Assembly (NCBI GenBank): GCA_012295275.1
Contig: CM022670.1
Location: forward strand, 26,811,244 to 26,871,243
Direction of reading: 5' to 3'
Origin: Chrysomallon squamiferum
Taxonomy: Eukaryota > Mollusca > Gastropoda > Neomphalida > Peltospiridae
DNA: 60,000 nucleotides
Shown: positions 15,178 through 27,562 of the stretch, one piece after another
Layout of the letters: every line of letters starts with the position of its first letter
Numbering within the stretch: the first letter of the stretch is position 1
The notes under the pieces: model-generated
Databases searched by the model: none
What the model saw: the letters and a program-made list of their open reading frames with translations, nothing else
Told to the model about the DNA's origin: nothing
Program-made: the position numbers and the translations under genes

Positions 15178-15339
15178 TATAGATAGATAGACATATATAC
15201 ATACATACACACATTACTGGTATCTCTCACTGTTGCTTTAGATAAGGTCATGGTGTATGTTTGGCTGTCTATGGGAAGGTGCATTCACAAACAGATTCAT
15301 ACTAATCAATAAGATTAACTCCCGTATAACAGATCAGCC

Positions 15340-15341
<2 letters not shown>

Positions 15342-15394
<53 letters not shown>

Positions 15395-15428
15395 ACACAC
15401 ACACAGAGACACACACACACACACACAC
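15342..15428 (+). repeat. Compound (CT)n(CA)n microsatellite
   Basis: CT array at 15342-15390 passing into an interrupted CA array to about 15428. Confidence 0.95.
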
Positions 15429-15635
15429 GTTCATTACAATTACATAATATAGTTGTCATTTTATGTATTGTATTGTACTGGCGTTTTTTGTTTTTGAAAT
15501 TGAACACTCCAAATATAAACGTTAAATATTAAATATAACAAGAATAAAACGAGTTATTATTAATTTAAAAAAAGAAGAAAAAAGTTAATGAATTAAAATT
15601 AAAATTAAAAAAAAAATTTAAAAGAGAAAGAAAGG

Positions 15636-15640
<5 letters not shown>

Positions 15641-15710
<70 letters not shown>
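15641..15710 (+). repeat. (GA)35 microsatellite
   Basis: 70 bp GA array immediately followed by an A-rich run (15711-15733) that abuts repeat copy B. Confidence 0.97.
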
Positions 15711-15713
<3 letters not shown>

Positions 15714-15721
15714 AAAAAAAA

Positions 15722-16080
15722 AGAAAAAAAAAAGGGTGAGTGTCGAATTAGCACAGCGGTCTCCCGACCGGATTGACCGAGGTCTCCCCGACGAGAGGCG
15801 ATCCATCTGCTTCAGGCTCAGAGGATTACACGCTTTTAGCAAGCGTGAATGGTTCCACTGCGCCGCGGCTCACCCGGTATATAATACAAAAATAAATCTA
15901 TATAAACAACTTACTGTGTGGTGCAATAGCTTTTTCCCGAAGCATTCTGAATTATCGACAGTTTCCGCTGGAATACCACGTGACTTTTATTTATAAAACT
16001 AATTTTGTAATATTTTTATTATTATATATAATTATTATGTCAGCAAACTGATGTTCGTATCGCAAAACATGAATAAAAGT
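15722..16080 (-). repeat. ~350 bp dispersed repeat, copy B (inverted relative to copy A)
   Basis: The GC-rich core 15734-15875 has perfect 7 bp inverted ends, GGGTGAG and CTCACCC. On the minus strand it is followed by a T run, as in copy A. The core is nearly the same length as in copy A, with scattered substitutions and short indels. The internal hairpin has arms CACGC (15829-15833) and GCGTG (15843-15847). Homology continues rightward through the AT-rich body to about 16080. The two copies lie about 2.6 kb apart head to head. In its other orientation an A-box-like TAGCACAGCGG can be read, so the transcribed strand is open. Confidence 0.75.
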
Positions 16081-16653
16081 GAAAAAAAAAAAAAAACGTG
16101 TTTATATATATACGTTTGTTATTGTTGTTTTTTAATTTGCATTTTGAATATATTTAATTCTGTATTCGATCTCGAACCTGCTAAAGGTGCAGCGTGAAGA
16201 TCAGTTTATTTCCGTATTCTCTGGCCCGGGGCGTTGACAAATTAATAATGTCACATACAGATCTACACTGAAAATAAATTACTTTCGTAAATGTTCGGAT
16301 TGTGTTGGATTTTGTCGGATATTACTTATGGTTAGCGATTGGCTAGAATTATTTATATGCGGAACAGTAATCTTACGCCACTGAAAAACGTCTGCCTACC
16401 TAGAACCATTGAACATTAAATATAAACAGAAAATTGACAAATAAAAATAAATAAATAAAATAAATTATTATAAATTCCATCAAAAAGAGATATTCGGCCA
16501 AGAGATTGTAAAGAGTCCTTTGTAATCGTAACTATTTTTCTCTTATTTTTTAACTACTTAATTAATAACCAGGTAGCACATGATAAAATTTATGTTGGTT
16601 TTTATAATTATATTTATACACGTACACTTCTGGATACTCGTACACATTCTAGG

Positions 16654-16714
16654 GTATATGCACGCACGTGCGCACACATACACATGCACGCACGTGCGCG
16701 CACACACACATACA
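16654..16714. repeat. 61 bp strictly alternating purine-pyrimidine tract
   Basis: Every step alternates purine and pyrimidine. It is mostly CA, CG and TG steps with two copies of GCACGCACGTGCG, each containing the CACGTG palindrome, about 26 bp apart. Such tracts are the standard sequence type for left-handed Z-DNA. Confidence 0.9.
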
Positions 16715-17429
16715 AAAACACACACACGGACACATACACAGATACATAGAAACCAGATAATAAAAAAAAAAACATGATATATTTATGCAGTGTTATCTAA
16801 TATGATAAAATTCATGATATGATTGGACAAAACAAGACAGGTCAGGATAGGAAATAATATAATATAATATAATATAATATAATATAATATAATATAATAT
16901 AATATAATAACGTATTTTGGGTTCTTAATAATACTACTGTATAGAGGCCGGTTTTGTTAATATTCAGATAAAGCGGACTGAATTGTTAACAAACAGCTGT
17001 TTCCAGCCTGTGTTTACATTCATTTTATACTCGTGCGCTTTCTTTGGTTTTTCAGTGAACAGAATCAGAAACAAAACGACAACGATACGTGACATGCTGC
17101 TGTTTGTATTACAGCTTATCGATACACTAATCCTGAGTAGAGAATAACCCTATTTCATCATTTTTACCAGTTCTGCACAAATCAGAAAACATGAAATCCA
17201 TTAAAAATAATAATCGCTTCTTACGTCCCTGCTTAGGCACCTGTATTTTAAGTCCACATGAAGGAAGAGGGAGATATCGTCCTCGGTGGTCAAATGCAGG
17301 TAAATAATATTAGTTATAAGGTTTTATTAGAACAGGTTGTTTGTTAATAAGCAAAGAAAATAGTTCGATGATTACAAAATGTGTTTAAGTAGAATAATTA
17401 TGATTTGAAACTTTATAAAAGAAACCTTT

Positions 17430-17431
<2 letters not shown>

Positions 17432-17507
<76 letters not shown>
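17432..17507 (+). repeat. (GA)38 microsatellite
   Basis: 76 bp of pure GA repeats; the last of five long GA/CT arrays in this block. Confidence 0.97.
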
Positions 17508-17511
<4 letters not shown>

Positions 17512-18031
17512 CAACACCGAAATGTTTCTACGTGCGTTAGACATTTTTTATCTCTTTTTAATAACCAGGAAAATCAATGCATACTTTCTGACATCAAACT
17601 CCGCTTCAACAGGTCACCCGCCTATCACATTTCACTGGCCAGCTTCGCTATTACACCTGAGCCAGGAACCAAAGATTCAGGTGTGCGCATATGACCAGAT
17701 TTCATATATAAATACGTATACGTAACAACAGTCCACGTAACGTGGTAGTTCACGATGTACGGCTCCAACGACTGTCCCAGTACGTTTCGCTACAGCGCTG
17801 TTTCTCATACTGCACTGGGGTCGCAGATGTCGTCGTTTCTAAGAGAAAATTTTGATTATAAAGGAAAGACTTTCTCAACGTGGCAGTGCGCGTCGGTATG
17901 TAAATATGATTATCTACCATATGGTTAGTTAATGAGAAGTTTTGTAAACAAAGTGATGCGATGGTTTTAGTCTTGTAGTAGTTACGACCCGTTAGAACTT
18001 TGCAAAATAAGGGTGTTATTAATTTCTTCTT

Positions 18032-18076
<45 letters not shown>

Positions 18077-18185
18077 TTTTTTTTTTATTTTTTATTTTTT
18101 ATTATTAATTGATTATTCAGTTAAATTTTTATGTCATCTATTATGAAAATAGGGGTATATTTGTTCATGTACATTTGTATGTTTG

Positions 18186-18238
<53 letters not shown>

Positions 18239-18840
18239 TTTAATTTATTGTTCGATATTTATTATTTTTCTTTTTATTATTATTGTTGTTGTTGTTGTGT
18301 TTATTGTTGTTGAGGTTAGGGCTGCGCGGTGGTGAAGATGCTGTTGTTGTTGATATGCGTCATTTATGGTATATTTCTCACACTAGTCAATTTTTCCATA
18401 GATTTAAAGTTCTAAGTATATGTAATAAAAAACGAACCAAAAGACGCAGGCACGATTTGTCCGTACATCTGTCGGTGATGTGTGTCACAGAATCAAATCT
18501 GTCATGCCATATGTTACAGTCAGCATAACAACCAGCCAGACATGAAATGTACTTTCTGATTAGTTAACACATGTTATTTTTAATATTAAGTTAAGGATTA
18601 AATGGCGAATGATAATAAACCAAAAGTATTTTTCATTTTCGTTACAATGAATTATGCAGACAGAAATGATTCTTGTACTTTCATAACTCTTGTTTTTATT
18701 GAAATTTATCAGTCATCTTCGTACACAGACACCACCATTTTTCAACTACATCTACTCCATTAACAGCTGCTACCGTCACCACCATCACCCTTACCACCAC
18801 TGATATTATTTATTATTACTACCATCAACATAACCGTCAA

Positions 18841-18871
<31 letters not shown>

Positions 18872-20069
18872 GCTGATGCTTCTGCTGAGTCTGCTACTAC
18901 TTCTACTACTATTACCAATAATAAAATAATAATAATAATAACAACAGCAACAACAACAACAACAGCAGCAGCAACAACATCAATAACAAAAACAAACAAA
19001 AATAATGAAGATAATTATGATAATGCTAAGAATAAACTTTTTTATTTTTCATTGATTTTTTCTTCTCTACCGGTGGCGCGTTATGAAAATTATTAAGATA
19101 CCTGTAACCTGAACTGTACTTTATTTACATACGATTAGAAGACTACGACATCTGAGTATTTGACATATATATTTACAGATATTTGATATACAGTTATTCG
19201 TTTGCATGCTAAAAGACATGGAATATCAGCAAAAATGTTTTAAAATGTAATAGTTAAAACAACCAAATAGAGAAAGTTTTCCTAAGATACTAGTTTTATT
19301 TTGAAAGTTAAACAGCTTGTAATCTATGTTATAACAAAGTGATAATAAAAAATAGTTGCTTTTTCATTAAAATATATAACTAAATATAGAAATATGGAAA
19401 AAAAATACACTAACATATAGGTACTTAAATAGATACAACTCTGATGTAATGCAAACTTTCTGTTTTGAACTTATGCATTTTTCCCTATGAAACTGGTATT
19501 TTTCTCTCAAAAATGGTGTCATTCAAACATATTTCTGAGTAGGTTACAGTTTGTGCAGTTTAAAATGTCATCTTGCAAATATCGCAGAATACATCATTTT
19601 TTAAAAATATTTTTGATATTTTTTGTTTGATATTAAACGAAGATGTTACATTTTCGATTTGCATACGGTTTTTTTTCGAAACTAGAGTATATGAGTCTAG
19701 ACCAGGTCATAGTTTGAGTTTTTCTATTTTACTTTGAGACTTTATTTAACTGTTAAAACAAAGATTTAAATAATTGGTTTGGTCGGTGAAGTAAACATTA
19801 TTTAGGCTGGAATATCTACAGACACAGTGTTGATGCCAACATTTTCACAAAGTATGCGTACACGTAGCCTTTTTGAACAACGACTATTCTTTGATATCAT
19901 GTTAACAGTAACCATCTGCAAGCTGATCGATACTGCAGTAACAAAGGTAGTTATGCGAGTTATTCAAATGACCATTTACCATGTATTATATGGGAAGAAA
20001 CAATAAAATCATTGACATCTTGATAAACTCTCTGGGTACTTTGAACCTTATTACTGTACTTTATTTATT

Positions 20070-20104
<35 letters not shown>

Positions 20105-20452
20105 TTATTATTGTTGTTGTTGTTATTTTCTTTCTCTTATTTATCTATTTTTAAAAAAAAAATTCTGTCAAACATAATTATTTTCCCCCAAGATCACAAT
20201 CTTACGGGTCTGGCCGGCGTTTGCATGTTTTTTCAGATTAACTGAGTAGTCGTAGGTTTAGTGTTTCAAATAAAAGTAACACTACAGCTGGTTTTGTTTC
20301 TTCGGTGTTTTTTGCGTTCGTTGCAATATAAAGGTTATTAGTAAATTTTTAATTGAGGTTCTAGTTTGACCTGAACATTATGGAATGGACTGATATGTTT
20401 TCATTTCAGTTATGTAACATACATTATAGGCATACAGTTGGAATAAGACATT

Positions 20453-20485
<33 letters not shown>

Positions 20486-20595
20486 AATAATACTAATAAC
20501 AATTATTATTATTATTTATTTATTTATTTATTTATTTTAATATTTTAACTAAAGGGCATTATGTATTTATGTATGTGAGATGGTATGTCTGTGTG

Positions 20596-20635
<40 letters not shown>

Positions 20636-21050
20636 ATAATGTATTTATAATCAGTGAAATATATTAGTTTTTAAACTATATCAATGTTTACATTTCTTTC
20701 CCGAATCGTAGATATTATCTCCACTGCACTTTTTCATACAACTTATTTGCACGCTATGAACTCGGTAATCAGTTCATGATCAATAAACTGTAAAACTTAA
20801 GATAAAACATTCATCGGAAACACCTCTGTATCACACTATCAAATTCATTCGAGAGTGATTGAAATTATTATTATCCTACTATGAAAACGTACTTCATCGA
20901 GAAACAATTCCAGGTTTAGGACAATATAGCCTAAGAACAAAACCATCTTAAGAGTTAACTGGAATTCACCTGTCAGGGGTTGGGGAGAGAAATGCATCAA
21001 GGTGCAGAGTTTCAGAATGGGGAACATGATCATTTTGATGAACATGGACC

Positions 21051-21298
21051 CAGTGCCGTGCAGAGGTCTGGAGATTCCCGGGGCCAACTCCATTGTATGC
21101 CACAAAAGACTCAAATATTAGGCCTAGTACCGCGAAATATTATGAGAAAGGAAGATATTTTGAATATGTAAACAAAAATGAATCATAAAATTATTGGATA
21201 TAAATATAAATCAACTAAATTTATAAAGGTTTTTTTTTCTCTGATTGGATGCCCGGGTTCGCCGCCCATTCGCCCCCCTCCCCTTCAGCACGCCACTG
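21051..21298. mobile_element. hAT-type MITE with 8 bp target-site duplication
   Basis: The 248 bp element starts CAGTGCCGTGCAGAGG and its complement-strand end reads CAGTGGCGTGCTGAAG, imperfect terminal inverted repeats matching at 13 of 16 positions. It is flanked by an exact 8 bp direct repeat, CATGGACC, at 21043-21050 and 21299-21306. CAG-starting inverted repeats with an 8 bp duplication are the signature of hAT superfamily transposons. It has no transposase capacity, so it is a non-autonomous copy. CpG content is high near the right end. Confidence 0.85.
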
Positions 21299-21306
21299 CA
21301 TGGACC

Positions 21307-23338
21307 TGTTACTTACAAAATGAAATGAATTCCATTAGTAAGAAAACATCATACCAGCAGAGGCAGCTTTGTCCCTTCATTTTCACAAGTCACACATATA
21401 ATATCATAACCTACATAACAAGTAACTTATCATGTAAGGTCAATTAATCAGCATGCGATCTGATGTTAACTAACTTTGAGATGACAGAATTAGAATTCGG
21501 AGATAACAGTAATGCACGAAAATAGGGTCAGCCCGATTACAAAAGTCGTTCCGGTTTTCCACTTTCGTATTTCTGCACGGTTGAACTGTTTTCAAGAAAC
21601 TTACGAACACATTATTTCCGTATGTGTGTTAAACTTGTCTTACAACACCGACTATTTTAAGTGGCAGGCGGTACGCATGTGTTACAAAATGCATTCGGCA
21701 TAAGACAGTGACACCAAGGACATCAGGTTAGTAGTGTTGGATAATGGCTACTCACACCGTTTATTACTTTCCCGAGTGTTGTAATGTGTCAGCCAAATAG
21801 AGCATATTAAGGGTTATGAGATCTGCCACGGTTTGCTGTCAGTGGTATTTCTCGTTTGTATTTTGAATAACATTATTTATGTTAAACAGAAAAATCAGCA
21901 TAATTATAAGAGAAACAGAGAGGCTCCGTAATGCGATCGTGGTGACGTTTAGTTATCTCTAGATACACCAGCCGACCAGATGTATAAATATTTGAAGGGG
22001 AGGATGCAGTCAACAGCAAAATATTTACAATTTTTTTTTTTTTTTTTTTTTTTTTCAGTCTTACGGTTTTAATAATTTGTATAAATATTTAATGCAGGAC
22101 AACTCATGCACATAAAAAAAGAAGAAAAACAAAGCAATAAATACCCCCCCACAACAAAAAGACAGCAACAACAAACATAAATCACACACATACACATACT
22201 CATAAAACACGCACACAAACTGATAAAGTTATCCTTCTACTTTACCAAGCCGATAAAATATTTTACACGTGTTCCTATAGATTACATTATATATATTGAA
22301 ATTTATATTTTTATCATATATTCTAGATAATATTTATTTATTTATTTGAAAGTCTTTTTTCTTCTTCTTCTTCTTTTTAAAAAAAAAAAAAATATTACTC
22401 ACGGGTATTTTTCGGGTTTACATCTATTCTACTTCTGTTCCTGTAGATTACATTAAGTTGGGGCTGGAATAAGATTTACAGTGTAATAACAATAAAGAAA
22501 ACAAACTCTTATATATTAAATGTAATTAGAAATAACTGTTTGGCACAGATTTCTCGTTTGTTAAAGATAAATTTTGATAGAAATCTTTATTCTATTCGAC
22601 AGAATTATGTCGGTGAAATACATTGTTTTTGCATTGAAATAATTCGATACTGTATGAATAATAATAATAAAAAATATATATCACGAATACACAATAATAA
22701 GAAGAAGAAGAAAAGGAAGAATAGAAAAGAAAAAACATAAAAAGCGTCCCTTTATATATTGTATAGCTAAAAGATAGAATTTTCATAACCATTATCATGG
22801 AGTCTGCCAAACATATAATCGAGTATTTATAAAATGGTAAGTGGAAACGTTCAACCGTTCCTGTTGAAAGTAACGGTAAAAACAACATTCAGAATCGCGA
22901 AATTCATATTTTTTCCATATTTTATAGGATGGTTTTTTAAAATATTTGTTTATTTATTTTAAAGTCTTTTTTTAATATTTCTCGCCGATATTTTTAGGGT
23001 TTTAAGGAAAAATTCTTGGTCTGCTTAAACCAATAGCGCGAATATTTCTTTTTGTTTACATCATCTTCTGCATGTTATCTTTATCTATTTTTTTTTTTTT
23101 TTTCTTTTTCTTTTAGTTATTTAAAAATCAATATTTATATCGTTTGCACAGCTTCAAAAACTACACTCCACTTTTTCAGTTCATTTTTAATTTAAGAAAA
23201 GTTTAAAGAAAATAAACTTCCAAATACAGCAAATGAGCTAGCACCAAGCGATCATCAGTTGATTAACCTGTAAAGGTATCTGATTATTTACTGAATGTAA
23301 TATTTGTGACATTATGCTGGAATGTTGTTATATTTCAG
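21307..23338. other. Upstream region of the SLC35A3-like gene
   Basis: The first coding exon of the transporter begins with an acceptor, so at least one upstream exon must exist. A CpG-richer stretch at about 21500-21730 ending CATCAG|GTTAGT is one possible 5' UTR exon but is not demonstrable. Also present are a T run near 22031-22056, a local duplication (22271-22289 and 22437-22455), CT- and T-rich stretches and (TTTA) repeats. Confidence 0.35.
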
Positions 23339-26300
23339 AGAAAATTACTTTTAATGGAAAAGAAGAAAATTGCAAGTTTGGCGACGCTGGTCATTCAGAC
23401 AACATGCTTGGTGATTACAATGAGGTATTCGAGGACAGCCAATATCGGCAATCCTCGTTACATATCGTCTACAGCTGTCGTCATATCGGAGATCTTGAAG
23501 CTAATCGCCTGCTTCGTGATAATGTATTTCACCAGCGACAAGTGAGAGCATTGCTTTATTATAATTTAATAAAACTTTTATTTTACTACATTTCAAATGA
23601 TTATTATCTAATTAAAAACATTATTTACAAAATGGAATAAGAATATGGTTATTAATTTTAAGTGTGGTAAAAAAACATCCGATAAGCATCTTAAGAGGTT
23701 TCTTATAGTGTAGTCCTACTTAATTATTAACAAAGATTGGTGACGGCTATGAATGAAAATGAACACAGGATGTATGCAAAATTGAATTAAGGCTATTTTT
23801 TTACTTCTTAAAAAAGAAAATATTGCATATATAAATCGAGGATACTTATGACTACAAGCTGGTTTCAAATGTAGAAAAATAGAAAACAAGAATGCTTTTG
23901 ACACGGTGGTACCAGCTTTTTCTTCTTAAGATTATACTAATAATTTATTTTCATTTTTTATTTTTTATTGTGTGTGTGTATGTGTGTGTGTTTAATAGAA
24001 AAGTGTGTATAGTTTTATCGTTATTATCAAATATATTTAAAAGATATAGAAGTAGGAACTAGGATTATAAAAAATGTATACTAACTGATATTTAATTTAA
24101 TATAAAATTAATTCGTCTTCTTTTAGGTCGCTGCGAATAGCCAGGGCAAATTTACACCAACAGTTTAAAGAAACGTTACGTCTTGCCATTCCATCTGGTC
24201 TTTACTCTCTTCAGAACAACCTTCAGTTCATTGCTGTTTCCAATCTGGATGCTGCTACATTTCAGGTTGGTTTAGAGCGATATCTCTTTTAAACTTAAAA
24301 TATAAAATCATTTCATATGCTGATGTCTACCATCTTTCTTTCCTTTGTAATAAAACCGATTTCATACTCAAAGTTAGATTCACCAAAATAATGGTGACCA
24401 TTTTTTGTTTGAGGTTTTTTTCCTTTAAATTCCGGAGTCTTCTTTATATATTGGCAATTCATTATCGTTCTAGAAATACAGCATTATCTGGTTTATGTGA
24501 CAAATATAATAGTTTTTAGGGTGGATGAAGGATTTTAAACAAAGATGTAAACGTTTTCATAGAGATGGTTCGGATGAATAAAAGAATAATAAAAATAATA
24601 AAAAGCATATTGGTCGCATCTATGCATGATTTCAATAAAAAGTATTTTCAATTTATTCAGCATTTTCCGGTATGTTCATTTTAATAGCCCAGTGTCCGAG
24701 GTTAAATTTTGTTTATAGCTTTGACATCAGGTCAGCTATTTAGAACCGTAGCAAGTACGATGCGCGTCATATTTCACATATTTATTTTGGATGCTATCAC
24801 GATCAAACCCACTGCACGGTAACTGATGTATGGTATTTGTTTTTGTTTTTAAGATTTGTATTTTTATTTTAATTGCGTGTTGTTGTTTTTTTGTGTTTTT
24901 GGGGGTGTTTTTTAAATAATACGCGGGAAAAAAATAAAATAAAAATAAAATTAATAAAACATGAGAATTCTTTCAGAGTAATCGGCCTAATAAAACTCAT
25001 TTTTATTAAAAAGTGATCTTTTTCTTTTTCTTCTTCTTTTTTTTTTTTTTTTTTTAATCGTCTAACCTGATTTATTTTTTGTGAAATCAACATTTAATAA
25101 GATGAAATGAAATATTTTTATAATTTATAGATTTCCTTAAATCGTTGTCTCATTCAGCTATGATCGTTTAAAATAATAAATTTAAATAAAAACTATAAGT
25201 GCTAACTCCCATTTTATTGAACACGAATACGTGCAACACATTGTGCCTTATAAATTCATTACTGATAAAAACTGTTATATACAGTATATTGTGTTTCCTT
25301 CTATACAATGATATCTACAGTTATCGTCAAAATTCAAGAACCTGTTCATAATACATGACCTTTTTATTAAGTAACGAATTAATATATTATGACAGGCCTA
25401 CAGATGCTTACTGGCATTAAATAATACTTAACAAGTTTTCATAAAATCCTGTAACGAGAGTATTAATTATTATGATTATAAGTTCATTAATTGATATTTT
25501 TCAGTTTTCAGTAATAAATATCTTTATAAATATATTACATAATGTTGTAAGTTACTATATATTTTGATACTGTATCGTTACAGGTAACATACCAATTAAA
25601 GATATTGACAACAGCGCTGTTTTCTGTCATATTTCTTGGAAGACGACTGTCAGGTTTAAAATGGTTTTCTTTAATCTTGCTCACCGTTGGAGTTGGGCTG
25701 GTCCAGGTAAGAGCTTGTATAGGGGTTATATTAAAATTATAGTGTCAAGTCGTATGCGCAAATGTCTGTTTATTGTGTTTGAGTATGAATGTTTTATATG
25801 TCTGCGAGTGCGCGTGTGTGTGAACATGAGAAAGCGTGAATAGGGATAGATATCTGTACTGTTTAAATTAAATTTGAGAAATAACATTTTCGTATTCATT
25901 TTTATTATTATATCATCATGGTTATAATTATTATTATTATTATTCAGATACCAAAGTCGAAAGAAGAGTGTCATTTGGACAATAATGGTGAAATCGTGTG
26001 TAACTCAGTCACTGTTAGTGATAATATGAAGCCATTGATAGGTCTTCTTGCTGTATCTGTGATGTGTGTCAGCAGTGGATTTGCTGGAGTTTACTTTGAA
26101 AAGATTTTAAAATCCTCCAGTCAGTCTCTGTGGGCCAGAAATATTCAGTTAGGTATAAACTAGCAAATAAAAATGAATTAAAAAAAAAAAATTATAAAAT
26201 AAATAAATATATAAATATATATATATATATTTTTTCCTGTTTGAACAAGTTCTTATGAAATCTTTATCAAAGACTGCCATTCATACATTCTTTATATGGC

Positions 26301-26381
26301 ATGATGGGCATATAAGACATTGTATTATTTATATCATTAGGAAATGTATTAATATGCTGTAGTAGTGCCATATAGACACAT

Positions 26382-26420
<39 letters not shown>

Positions 26421-27424
26421 TATGGATAACAACATAAATGTATTACACATATACTTTTTGAATTTATAGCCACAAGTTTTATTTCTAAATTTCATTCCTT
26501 ATATTTAGCTATTTCTGGTGTTTTGATGGGTCTGGTGTGTGTAATGTTCTTTGATTATGATGCAGTCACTGAACACGGATTCTTTTATGGCTACAACACT
26601 TTAACATGGTTGGTGATAGTTCAACAGGTAATCACATTATACTTTTTTCTTTTTCTTTTTTATTTTGGTACTTGGAGTAAAGAAAACAGTGTGAATTGAA
26701 ATTCAGTGAAATAAAACAGAGAGAGAGAGAGAGAGGTGTGTGTGTGTATATATATATATATATTATGTGGTGGACTGACATGTTTTTTAATATTTCAAAA
26801 TTTATTTTATTATTATTTTTGTTTTTCAGGCAGCAATTGGATTGGTTGTTTCCCTTGTTATAAAATATGCAGATAATATTTTAAAAGGATTTGCTTCAGC
26901 TATATCAATATTATTTTCCACCTTAGTATCAGTATTAGTTTTAGGCGATTTAACACCTACAAGGTAAGTCTAAAAACATTACACTTGGTATTCTCTGAAA
27001 AATATGTAATTCAGTAATAAAAAATATTAGAGTAGCACTGGAATATCGGGGTGGGAAATATATATATAAAAAAAAAACAATTATAGATTTTCCATGACTG
27101 TTTTACTAGTAACAAACTTCTAACCTGTAACAAAAAAATAAATAATTAAAATATAGGCCTATAATATAACAATAATAATATTATGTCTGAATATAGCCCA
27201 TTACAAAAGAATGAAAGAAAAAATATTATAATCTCTATAGCTATATATGATACTGAAATGCATTTATTTATTCTTTTATTAAGATTTTATAATAATTAAT
27301 TTATTTCTTTGTCTTTCTTTTCAGTTTGTTTTTCATAGGGTCATTTCTAGTTGTCAGTGCAACTTTCCTGTACAGTGTAGATTACACATCTAGTAAACAG
27401 AATGGTGTCACTTCCTCAGTCTGA
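23339..27424 (+). CDS. SLC35A3: UDP-N-acetylglucosamine transporter, SLC35A3-like
   Basis: Coding exons: 23339-23541 (ATG at 23354), 24127-24265, 25584-25706, 25948-26152, 26509-26627, 26830-26963 and 27325-27424, all bounded by GT-AG sites. They join in frame to 335 aa with TGA at 27422; human SLC35A3 is about 325 aa. It is a Golgi nucleotide-sugar antiporter, moving UDP-GlcNAc into the lumen in exchange for UMP to feed N-glycan branching. Recognisable blocks in order are [80 protein letters not shown] and [11 protein letters not shown], the hallmark blocks of the SLC35A2/A3 family. The protein is very hydrophobic, consistent with about 10 membrane helices. SLC35A2 (UDP-galactose) is the main alternative; overall the blocks look closer to A3. 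The first exon stays open for 15 nt above the ATG, so a more upstream start on another exon cannot be excluded. Confidence 0.93.
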
Positions 27425-27556
27425 TGTCAACCAGTTCATATTACTTGTATCAACCTACCAGTCATTACCTACAGAGAAATAATCTACATGAATCATTCAC
27501 TGTTGAAAATGTCACGAGAATGAAGAAATTTTGAAGATGAAAGGAGTTTTGAATTA

Positions 27557-27562
27557 AATAAA
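27557..27562 (+). terminator. Possible polyadenylation signal of the SLC35A3-like gene
   Basis: First AATAAA after the stop codon, about 130 nt downstream, in an AATAAATAAAAAATAAA cluster. Further AATAAA motifs follow (for example near 27638), so a longer 3' UTR is possible. Confidence 0.4.

Larger units (their letters stand above)
16081..21050. other. Intergenic, repeat-rich
   Basis: No supported gene. Contains the alternating purine-pyrimidine tract 16654-16714, an AATAT pentanucleotide array (about 16853-16909), (GA)n at 17432-17507, (ATT)n at 18035-18075 and 18187-18238, a trinucleotide-rich stretch (ACT/ACC/AAC) at about 18770-18990, (TTTA)n at 20061-20105, (AAC)n at 20452-20483 and (TG)n at 20597-20634. 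The sequence near 17794-17830 is weakly reminiscent of a hAT end but has no partner end. Confidence 0.6.

Noticed and set aside
17794-17900. Sequence like a hAT (Charlie) left end, CAGCGCTGTTTCTCA... with GGGGTCGCAG
   Set aside because: No matching inverted end or 8 bp duplication was found nearby.
20845-21114. 89-codon minus-strand frame
   Set aside because: It crosses the left boundary of the hAT MITE and its target duplication, so it cannot be an intact gene.
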